Assembly (NCBI GenBank): GCA_034437455.1
Contig: DAOTUB010000042.1
Coordinates: 1 to 64,000, forward strand
DNA length: 64,000 nucleotides
Direction of reading: 5' to 3'
Origin: DAOTUB01 sp034437455
GTDB lineage: Bacteria > Chloroflexota > Anaerolineae > B4-G1
Under the pieces are notes generated by a model. It had not been told where the DNA came from. It saw nothing but the letters and a program-made list of their open reading frames with translations, and did not search any database. Within the stretch, counting starts at the first letter, position 1; each line of letters begins with the position of its first letter. The position numbers and the translations under genes were made by a program. Positions 50,066 through 58,100 of the stretch are shown in pieces.

Positions 50066-50419
50066 ATGAACGTCCGTAGGTGGTTGGCGGAGCGGGCGGA
50101 GCGCCGCGCTTTTTTGATGGAGGAGGCGGAGCGTATCGCGGCTCAATTGCGGGAGCGAGGGGCGCTGAAAGTGATCTTGTTCGGCTCCACCGCCAGCGGA
50201 GAGGCGAATGTCCATAGCGACCTGGATTTCATCGTCGTGATGCCGGGTGAGCGGGGCTTTGCTTACTGGTCCCGCCGCCTGTACACTGAAATTGACCGGC
50301 GAATAGCGGTAGACTTTTTACCCTATAGTGAGCAAGAGTTCGCTGAGGTTCAGCAACATAGCCGTCTGGTGCAGCATGCCTTGCGTACGGGGAAGGTCCT
50401 CTATGAGAAGCCCGGCTGA
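50066..50419 (+). CDS. MNT-domain nucleotidyltransferase
   Basis: 117 residues from the ATG at 50066, with AAGGAGAT upstream; the longer frame runs back into the tRNA and is rejected. The minimal nucleotidyltransferase motif GSTASGEANVHSDLDFIVV is intact, with a later acidic residue in AVDFLPYS. It overlaps the following HEPN gene by 17 bases, so the two make an MNT/HEPN pair, distinct in sequence from the pair at 36480-37114. The partners may act as antitoxin and toxin, though many such pairs are untested. Confidence 0.85.
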   Translation: MNVRRWLAERAERRAFLMEEAERIAAQLRERGALKVILFGSTASGEANVHSDLDFIVVMPGERGFAYWSRRLYTEIDRRIAVDFLPYSEQEFAEVQQHSRLVQHALRTGKVLYEKPG

Positions 50420-50813
50420 CGAAGCCACTCGTTGGTTGATTCACGCTCAGGATGAATACCAGGATGCTGAGGAGTTGAGAAAGCGGGAGCGATTCTACCT
50501 GGCTCTGTTTCACTTCCAGCAGGCGGCCGAGAAGGCGCTGAAAGCTTTCCTCTATGCTCATATCGACGACCGCCGGGTCTTTTTCACCCATTCTGTCCTG
50601 GAACTGATCCAGGCTGTTGTTGATCTTGATCCGGATTTGGCCGATCTGGAAAAAGCCGGCCGACTGGATCAGTACTACATCCCTACTCGTTATCCGAACG
50701 GCCTTCCTGGAGGAGTGCCGTCGCGTTTTTACAACGATCCCAAAGAGGCTGCCGAGGCATCGAGCTTGGCGCATCAGGTCTTGCAAGCTGTGGCTCGGCG
50801 ATTGGAAAAATAG
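50403..50813 (+). CDS. HEPN-domain protein, partner of the MNT gene
   Basis: 136 residues, all-helical HEPN domain with WLIHAQDEYQDAEELRKRERFYLALFH at the start and the familiar RYPNGLP...FYNDPKEAAEA ending. The RNase Rx4-6H pattern is not obvious, so this may be a non-RNase HEPN of the substrate-binding type. The start lies inside the MNT gene, indicating coupled translation. The pair follows tRNA-Val directly. Confidence 0.82.
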   Translation: MRSPADEATRWLIHAQDEYQDAEELRKRERFYLALFHFQQAAEKALKAFLYAHIDDRRVFFTHSVLELIQAVVDLDPDLADLEKAGRLDQYYIPTRYPNGLPGGVPSRFYNDPKEAAEASSLAHQVLQAVARRLEK

Positions 50814-50847
50814 GCGTAATCTCAACTTACAAAAAGGAGTGATAGTG

Positions 50848-51237
50848 ATGAAACTAGATCCTGAAGCACGCTATGCTGAAAGCCACGAGTGGACGCGAAA
50901 AGACGGGGACGAATTCGTCTGCGGCATCACCGACCATGCCCAGGAATCCCTTTCTGATATTGTCTACGTCGAGTTGCCAGAGGTGGGCGATATCCTTGAG
51001 GCGGAAGAAGCCTTTGGCGTCGTCGAGTCGGTCAAGGCGGCCTCTGACCTGTACATGCCGATGGGGGGAGAGATCGTCGCCGTCAACGAGGACTTGGAAG
51101 ACGCGCCGGAAATGGTCAACCAGGATCCTTTTGGCGGCGGCTGGATGATCCGCTTCGAGCCGTCTGATCCCGACGAGTTCGACAGCTTGATGGACGCCGA
51201 CGAATACGAGGCTTTTGTGGCCGAGGAGGAGGCATAA
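50848..51237 (+). CDS. gcvH: Glycine cleavage system H protein
   Basis: Lipoyl carrier that shuttles the aminomethyl group between the P, T and L proteins; 129 residues from the ATG at 50848 after AAAAAGGAGTG. The lipoylation site is Lys63 in VVESVKAASDLYMP. The long upstream extension of the frame lies over the HEPN gene and is not real. It is followed by the two P-protein subunit genes. The T-protein gene gcvT is not in this window. Confidence 0.95.
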   Translation: MKLDPEARYAESHEWTRKDGDEFVCGITDHAQESLSDIVYVELPEVGDILEAEEAFGVVESVKAASDLYMPMGGEIVAVNEDLEDAPEMVNQDPFGGGWMIRFEPSDPDEFDSLMDADEYEAFVAEEEA

Positions 51238-51275
51238 TTCGTGAAGCGTGAGCCGTAATTGTGCGTGGTTACGCC

Positions 51276-51305
51276 CGACCGCTGTGGTCGCGACCGCTGT
51301 GGTCG
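51276..51305. repeat. Two tandem identical 15-bp hairpins
   Basis: CGACCGCTGTGGTCG occurs twice end to end (51276-51290 and 51291-51305). Each folds as CGACC/GGTCG around GCTGT. They sit between gcvH and gcvPA and may be another member of the palindromic repeat set or a processing signal. Confidence 0.6.
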
Positions 51306-51328
51306 GCTTACGTTTTGCGAGGTGATCT

Positions 51329-52696
51329 ATGCCATATATTCCTCATAGCGACGCCGATCGCCAGGCGATGCTTGGCGCGGTCGGCGTTCCGTCCATCGAA
51401 GCATTGTTCGACGATGTGCCTTCGTCTGTACGCTTCCCTGAGCTGAACTTGCCCCCCGCTCTTTCAGAGATAGAGGCGCGCTGGGAGCTGGAATCGCTGG
51501 CGGGGGCCAACTTTACCGCCTCCGACGGGCCGTGCTTTCTGGGCGCGGGAGCCGGCTTCCACTTTGTCCCCGCTGTGGTGGACGCCGTGATCAGCCGGGG
51601 GGAGTTCTACTCCGCCTACACTCCCTACCAGCCAGAGATTAGCCAGGGGACGCTCCAGGCCATCTTTGAATACCAGACCATGATCTGCGCCCTCACCGGT
51701 ATGGAGGTGTCCAACGCCTCCCACTATGACGGCGCCACAGCCACGGCCGAGGCGGTCATCACGGCCATCAACGTCCATCGCCTGAAGCGACGCAAGGTGA
51801 TCCTCTCCCCCTTTGTCCATCCCGAGTACCGGGCGGTGGTGCGCACGTATACCCAGGGTATGGATCTGACTATCGTGGGCGACGAGGGCGATGGATCGGA
51901 ATTGACCGACCTGCTCGACAAAGACACGGCTTGTCTCATCGTCCAGTATCCCGATTTCTTGGGCCGGTTTGAGGATCTGAGCGATCTGGCCGAGGCCGTG
52001 CACGCCGTCGGGGCGCTGTTGATCGTCGCGGCTGACCCCATCGCGCTGGGGTTGCTCAAACCGCCGGGCGAGTTTGGGGCATCGTCCCGTAGGGGCCAAC
52101 GCTCCTATGGGGCGGACATCGTGGTGGGCGAGGGGCAGGGGATGGGCGCCGGGCTAAATTTCGGCGGGCCTTACCTGGGCTTTTTCGCCACGCGGAACAA
52201 GTATGTCCGCAAGATGGCAGGTCGGCTGGCGGGCCAGACGGTGGATGCAGAGGGGGAGCGGGGCTTTGTCCTCACCCTCTCCACCCGCGAGCAGCACATC
52301 CGCCGCGAAAAAGCCACCTCCAACATCTGCACCAATCAGGGGCTTGTGGTGCTGGCGGCGGCGGTCTATATGGCCGCGCTGGGCAAGTGCGGGATGCGTC
52401 AGGTGGCGGAGCTGTGCTACCATAAGGCGCACTACGCCGCTGACCAGATCGACGCGCTGGCGGGCTATACCGTCCTGCGGGACAAAGCCTTCTTCAAAGA
52501 GTTTGTGGTCCATTGTCCCCAACCGGTGGCCGAGATCAACGACATCTTGCTCAACGAGTGGGGCATCATCGGCGGCTACGACCTGGGGCGCGACTATCCT
52601 CATTTGAAAGACCACATGCTCCTGTGCGTGACGGAGATGAATCCGCGGGAGGAGATCGACATGTTTATCCAGGTGCTGGAGGAGGTGGTATCGTGA
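51329..52696 (+). CDS. gcvPA: Glycine dehydrogenase (decarboxylating) subunit 1
   Basis: N-terminal half of the two-subunit P protein, which decarboxylates glycine with pyridoxal phosphate bound on subunit 2. 455 residues, with SQGTLQAIFEYQTMICALTGMEVSNAS and REQHIRREKATSNICTNQ conserved. The segment ASSRRGQRSYG (about residue 252) splits the usual GEFGADIVVGEGQ sequence, duplicates its GA, and corresponds to the same palindromic element found in secA. Its stop overlaps the gcvPB GTG (GTGA). Confidence 0.95.
   Translation: MPYIPHSDADRQAMLGAVGVPSIEALFDDVPSSVRFPELNLPPALSEIEARWELESLAGANFTASDGPCFLGAGAGFHFVPAVVDAVISRGEFYSAYTPYQPEISQGTLQAIFEYQTMICALTGMEVSNASHYDGATATAEAVITAINVHRLKRRKVILSPFVHPEYRAVVRTYTQGMDLTIVGDEGDGSELTDLLDKDTACLIVQYPDFLGRFEDLSDLAEAVHAVGALLIVAADPIALGLLKPPGEFGASSRRGQRSYGADIVVGEGQGMGAGLNFGGPYLGFFATRNKYVRKMAGRLAGQTVDAEGERGFVLTLSTREQHIRREKATSNICTNQGLVVLAAAVYMAALGKCGMRQVAELCYHKAHYAADQIDALAGYTVLRDKAFFKEFVVHCPQPVAEINDILLNEWGIIGGYDLGRDYPHLKDHMLLCVTEMNPREEIDMFIQVLEEVVS
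52079..52112. repeat. In-frame palindromic element inside gcvPA
   Basis: 34 bases, 30 identical to 41103-41136 in secA and read in the same frame. Arms CCCGTAGGGGC and GCTCCTATGGG fold around loop CAAC with nine Watson-Crick pairs and two wobbles, so sequence differences between the copies tend to keep pairing. Confidence 0.75.
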
Positions 52697-54168
52697 CCAG
52701 GTCATTGATCTTTGAAATCTCGAGTCCGGGTCGCTGTGCGGCCTCGCTGCCGGATCTGGATGTGCCGATTGCCGATCTCCCCGCTGGCATGGTGCGGGAC
52801 GATCTGCCGCTGCCCGAGGTGAGCGAGCCAGATCTGATCCGCCACTACACTCATCTTTCTCAATTGAACTATGGCGTGGACATTGGATTTTATCCGCTCG
52901 GCTCCTGTACGATGAAGTACAATCCCAAGATCAACGAGCAGGTGGCTCGACTGCCGGGCTTTGCCCATCTTCATCCTTACCAGGATGAGGCGACCGTGCA
53001 GGGGGCGCTCTTTTTGATGCACTCGTTGCAAGAGTTCCTCAAAGAGATCGGCGGGTTCGCTGGCGTCAGCCTGCAACCGGCGGCGGGAGCGCACGGCGAA
53101 CTGACCGGCGTGCTGATGATGCGCGCCTATCACCTGGATCGGGGCGACGTCGAGCGGAACGTGATCCTGGTTCCGGATTCGGCCCACGGCACCAACCCGG
53201 CCACTACCTCGATGAGCGGCCTGCGCGTGATCGAGGTTCCCTCGGACGAGCGGGGCAACGTGGATCTGGCGGCGCTCAAGGCGGCCTGCGAGGAGCACGG
53301 CGAGCGTCTCGTCGGCATGATGCTGACCAATCCCAACACGCTGGGGCTTTTTGAGGAGAACGTGGAAGAGATCTCCGCCCTGGTGCACGAGCACGGGGGA
53401 TTGATGTACGGCGACGGGGCGAATATGAACGCGCTGCTGGGCATCGTCCGTCCCGGCGACCTGGGCTTTGACGTGCTCCATTACAACCTGCACAAGACCT
53501 TTAGCACGCCTCACGGCGGCGGCGGCCCTGGCGCTGGCCCGGTCGGTGCAGCCCCTTCTCTGGTTGACTTTTTGCCTGGCCCGATCGTGACCGTGGATGC
53601 CGATCTGGCCGAGGCGGAACAGGACATCCCGTTTTTCACCCTGTGCGCTCCGCCCAAATCTATCGGTCGAGTGAAATCGTTTTACGGCCACTTTGGCGTG
53701 ATGGTCAAGGCCTACACCTACATCCGCATGCTGGGGCCTGATGGTCTGCGGAGGGTGGCAGAGTACGCAGTGCTCAACGCCAATTATCTGAAGGAGCGGC
53801 TCAAGGAGGCTTATCCACTGCCCTACGACCGCGTCTGTATGCACGAGTTTGTACTTGCCGGTCCGCCCAAAGATGTGCAGGAAGCCGGCGTGCACACGAT
53901 GGACGTAGCCAAGCGGCTGATCGATTTCGGCTTCCATCCGCCCACGGTCTATTTCCCCTTGATCGTCCCCGAGGCGCTGATGATCGAGCCGACAGAGACG
54001 GAGAACAAGGAGACGCTGAATGCATTCACGGAGGCGCTGTTGCGCATTCTCGAGGAGGCCCGCGCCGATCCGGATTTGCTCCACGACGCGCCTCACAACG
54101 CCCCGACGCGGCGATTGGACGAGGTGCTCGCGGCGCGGAACTTGATCCTGCGCTGGGAGCCGGAGTAA
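52693..54168 (+). CDS. gcvPB: Glycine dehydrogenase (decarboxylating) subunit 2
   Basis: C-terminal half of the two-subunit P protein; 491 residues from the GTG at 52693, which overlaps the gcvPA stop. The pyridoxal-phosphate Lys is in YNLHKTFSTPHGGGGPG. Other conserved parts are FYPLGSCTMKYNPK and PDSAHGTNPATTSMSG. A longer frame upstream lies over gcvPA and is rejected. A strong hairpin follows the gene. Confidence 0.95.
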   Translation: MTRSLIFEISSPGRCAASLPDLDVPIADLPAGMVRDDLPLPEVSEPDLIRHYTHLSQLNYGVDIGFYPLGSCTMKYNPKINEQVARLPGFAHLHPYQDEATVQGALFLMHSLQEFLKEIGGFAGVSLQPAAGAHGELTGVLMMRAYHLDRGDVERNVILVPDSAHGTNPATTSMSGLRVIEVPSDERGNVDLAALKAACEEHGERLVGMMLTNPNTLGLFEENVEEISALVHEHGGLMYGDGANMNALLGIVRPGDLGFDVLHYNLHKTFSTPHGGGGPGAGPVGAAPSLVDFLPGPIVTVDADLAEAEQDIPFFTLCAPPKSIGRVKSFYGHFGVMVKAYTYIRMLGPDGLRRVAEYAVLNANYLKERLKEAYPLPYDRVCMHEFVLAGPPKDVQEAGVHTMDVAKRLIDFGFHPPTVYFPLIVPEALMIEPTETENKETLNAFTEALLRILEEARADPDLLHDAPHNAPTRRLDEVLAARNLILRWEPE

Positions 54169-54203
54169 GTAAGCCGGTACGATCTCGTTGACGTAATAGC
54201 TCG

Positions 54204-54263
54204 AAAAGCCTGCCCCCCTTCATCCCCCCCAATGGGGGGGAAAAGAGGGGGGGACAGGCTTTT
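54204..54263 (+). terminator. Hairpin terminator after gcvPB
   Basis: AAAAGCCTGCCCCCC (from 54204) pairs with GGGGGGACAGGCTTTT (to 54263) with one mismatch, and an inner CCCCCCC/GGGGGGG hairpin with loop AAT adds a second level. The run of T closes it. The inner C/G-run motif recurs within the cyclase gene at 57007-57047. Confidence 0.75.
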
Positions 54264-54287
54264 GCTTGAGCAAGAAGGGGAGCGGCT

Positions 54288-55103
54288 GTGAACTTATTGC
54301 AAGCTTTTTTTCTCGGTATCCTGCAGGGTGCGACCGAATTTCTACCCGTCAGTAGCTCCGGCCATTTGGTGCTCGTCCCCTGGCTTTTGGATTGGGAATC
54401 GCCTGGCCTGGCCTTTGACGTTGTCGTTCATTGGGGCACGGCGCTGGCTATCATCGTCTACTTTTGGCGTGATTGGCTTGCGCTGATTCAGGCAGCCGTC
54501 CGCTCCCTGTACCGGCGCTCGCTGGCCGATCCGGACGCCCGGTTGTTCTGGTTCCTGGTGCTGGGCACGATACCCGCCGTGCCGGTGGGCTGGAAGCTGG
54601 AGGATTTCTTCGAGATGCTTTTCGCCCGTCCCGTGGCGGCGGCCAGTTTCCTGCTGGTCACGGCGGCGTTCCTGGCCGCCAGCGAGCGGGTGGGGCGGCG
54701 CGTGCGCGAGCTGGACGAACTGACCTGGCTCGATGCGTTGATCGTGGGGCTGGCTCAGGCGCTGGCCATTTTTCCCGGCGTCTCTCGCTCTGGCGCGACC
54801 ATCGCTGCCGGGCTGGCGCGGGGATTGCGACGGGAATCCGCCGCCCGCTTCAGCTTTCTCCTTGCGACCCCCATCATCCTGGGCGCGGGATTGCTCGAGT
54901 TGCTCGATCTGGCGCAGGTGGGGGAGCTGACAGCACAAGCCCCGGCGCTCGCCGTCGGTTTTTTGTCGGCTGGCGTCGTCGGCTTTGGCTGCATCCACTT
55001 TTTGCTGCGTTATTTACAGCATCGCCGTCTCTATCCCTTTGCCGTTTACTGCGCGGTCGCGGGGGTTGCTTTTCTGCTCGTGGCGCTGGTGCGAGGTGCG
55101 TAG
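54288..55103 (+). CDS. uppP: Undecaprenyl-diphosphatase
   Basis: Membrane enzyme (BacA/UppP family) that dephosphorylates undecaprenyl diphosphate to recycle the lipid carrier for wall and surface polymers. 271 residues, GTG start. The catalytic signature is near the N-terminus, LGILQGATEFLPVSSSGHLVL. A second conserved motif is GVSRSGATIAAGLARGL. About eight membrane helices are predicted. It stands alone between the gcv terminator and the convergent cyclase gene. Confidence 0.95.
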   Translation: MNLLQAFFLGILQGATEFLPVSSSGHLVLVPWLLDWESPGLAFDVVVHWGTALAIIVYFWRDWLALIQAAVRSLYRRSLADPDARLFWFLVLGTIPAVPVGWKLEDFFEMLFARPVAAASFLLVTAAFLAASERVGRRVRELDELTWLDALIVGLAQALAIFPGVSRSGATIAAGLARGLRRESAARFSFLLATPIILGAGLLELLDLAQVGELTAQAPALAVGFLSAGVVGFGCIHFLLRYLQHRRLYPFAVYCAVAGVAFLLVALVRGA

Positions 55104-55114
55104 ACGAGGGGTTG

Positions 55115-58100
55115 TCAAGGCGATGATTCTCGCGTTTCCCAGGCAGCCATAATCTCCCGATGGGCCTTGACGTTCTCCAGGAACTTGTGCCACAGATCCC
55201 TGTCGCTGATGTTGTTTGCCTGCTCCAGCAAGGCCGTGTGTGCCGTGGACAGGATGGCGCGGGCGCGCTTGGTATGCGCCGTCGCGCTCAGCACGTGATA
55301 GCAGGTCAGGTAAACCTGGAGCGGATACTCGATACCTTCTGTTCCATTCGCCTCGATCCAGGCCAGAATCTCTTCGACCTGCTCAAACGCCTGCTCCAAA
55401 TCGTTCTGAGCCAGACGTACACGAGCCAGGCCGGCCAGATCATCGATGGCCAGGCCGTGTTGACCTAACTCGCGGCGCCGGCGCATGGCCTCGTCGTAGG
55501 CTTTGGCGGCGGCCTCCAGTTTGCCCAGGCTCGCCAGCGCGTGTCCCAGGTAGGTCAGGCTGTAGCCCTGGCCGCGCTGGTCGCCGATCTCTCGCTGGAT
55601 GGCCAGGGCCTGCTCGCAGTGTTTTTTGGCGGCTTGATTGTCCTCCAGGCCATGGTAGACCAGGCCAAGATTTACTAGGCTGTTGGCTTCTCCCCAATGG
55701 TCGCTGATGGCGAGGCGGATGTCTAGTGCTTGCTGATGATAGTCTCGTGCTACTTCATAGTCACCCAGGTCACAGCTGACGATGCCGAGATTGTTTAGTA
55801 TCAGTGTTATCCCCCGCCGATCGCCGATAGTACGGTAGATGGTTAATGCTTGTTCGTAATATTCCCGTGCTATCAGGTGATCGCCCAGTTGATCATAGAG
55901 TACCCCTAGCATATTCAGGCTGTCAGCCTCTCCTTGGCGGTAACTCTCGGCACGGTAGATCTCGAGCGTCTGTTGGTAGTGTTCCTGTGCCGCCGGGTAG
56001 TCGCCTTGGTAGAGGTAGATATCAGCAAGGTTATCTAGGCTTTGTGCTTCACCGTGGCGATTGTGGGCGGACCGCGCCATGTTCAGGGCGTGCTCCAGTG
56101 GCGTGCGCGCTGCATCATATTGCCCTTGTCGCCAGAGAACCTTGCCCCAAGCAATGTAGCCTTCGGTCTCGCTCGTTGACTCTTGGGCTTGTGCTGCCTG
56201 CTCAATGCCTCTCTGAACAGCCGCCAGTGCCGCCGGATAATCGCTGATCACTTCGGCATAGTTGGCCTGTCGCAGGGCGACTTTTGCCTTTCGCCGATTG
56301 TCTTTTATTTCCTCGACCAGAGTAGCCAACATCGTCAAGTCCTGTGCCTGCGCTTCCCGCTCTCCCCGCAGATCGTTTACCGCCTCCCGTGCCAGCAGCA
56401 GGTCGTAGCGCGTTACCAAGTCGGTCTCCGGTGTGAGTTCCAGAGCGCGGTTGAAATAGCCCACTGCTTCCACGTTTGCATATTGCGCCGCTGCCCACTT
56501 ACCCGCCAGCCCGGCGTAATACCGCTCGCGTTCCTGATCTTTGGCTTGATGCCAGTGATAAACGAGCAGTGGATAATAGGGCGTTAACGGCGACTCGGCT
56601 TCTTCTTCGGCAAGTGAGCTATCGCCAAAGGTTCGCTCGTACCATTCGGCCACCGTGCGGTGTAGTTGTCGTCGTTGGGCAAAGAGCAACGTTTCGTAGG
56701 CCACTTCTCGGATGATGATGTGTTTGAAAATGTAGGTCAGCTCCGGCTCTGGGGCCTCCAGTGGCGTCAGTTCCAGCTCGATCAAATCGTCGAGGTGGCC
56801 TTTCAGCAAGCGGTGGCTGATCTCCATGTGCTCGCCCAGCGTATCGCGGAGAGGCGTGTAGGCAAAGGTGCGCCCGATGACGGCCGCGACTTTGAGTGTC
56901 AACTGTTCTTCTGGCGGCAGCCGATCAATGCGCGAGAGCACAATGCCCTGGATGGTGTCTGGCAATTTCTGGACAGCCTGGCCCAGATCGCCGCTGACGA
57001 TGCAGCGTCCCCCCCTTTCTTCCTCCCCAATGGGGGGTATAAGGGTGATGAGGTCGTTATCGCGCAGGGCGTACACCAACTCTTCGGCGAAGAAGGGGTT
57101 GCCCCCGGCTCGTGTTCGCACCAACTCGGCGATCTGTTCTGGCAATTCGTCGCTGGTCAGACCCAGCTTGGTTGCTGCCAGCATCAGCGTTTCCTCTGGC
57201 GACATGGAGTCGAGCAGCAATCGCTCGACCCTGTCCATACCGGCCAGCGTTTGCAGTTCGACGCGCGTGACCTCGCCCTCCAGAGGGCGCATGACGACGA
57301 CCAGCAGCAGCGGTGTGTGGGCGACGGTCAGCGCGCGCGCCGCTTGCAGCGTCAGATCCCACGACATCGTGTCGAGCCATTGGGCGTCTTCCAGAACGAG
57401 CACCAATGGCCGTTCGACCGCCCAGGCGCGCAGCAACTCCAGTAGCAGCGAGACCAGGCTTTCGTGCCGCAGTTGGGTGTCCAGCGAGGCGGTCAATTTG
57501 TTTTCAGGAAAACCCAGGTTCAACACGTCGTCCAAAAGGGGCAATCGCTCCGCCAGATCGGGGGCCACATCGTGGACGTGCGCCCGGACCCGGCGCCGTC
57601 GTTCCGCCGGGTCGTCGGTGTCGTCCAGATCGAAGTAGGAGTTAAAGATGTCTCGCCAGGCGCGGTAGGGCGTTTGCTGCTCGATGCTGCGCCCCGCGCC
57701 CAGCAGGCCCGCGATGCCGCGCTCGCGCATCTGTCGAACCAGCTCTTCCACCAGCCGGGACTTGCCGATGCCCGCTTCCCCTTCGACGAACAGGATGCGA
57801 TCCCGCCCGGTCTGTAGCTCATCCAGGCAAGCCGCGAACCGGGCTACCTCGGCCCGGCGTCCTACCAATGCGCCGCTGGCCTTCTCCTTGACTCTGCCGG
57901 CCTCGCCCGTGGGGCGGTAGAGACGAATGAGGCCCGCCTTGCCCTTGACGCGAATAGATGGCAGGAGGTCGAAGGCCAATCGGTGGCGTGTGAGCCGGTA
58001 GGTTTCATAGTCGCAGCGTATCTGGCCTGCCCCCGCCACGCCCATCAAACGGGCCGCAAGATTGACCATGTCGCCCATCACGGTGTATTCGCGGCGGGTC

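Noticed and set aside
51276..51305. CRISPR array
   Set aside because: Only two directly joined copies with no spacers, and no cas genes in the window.
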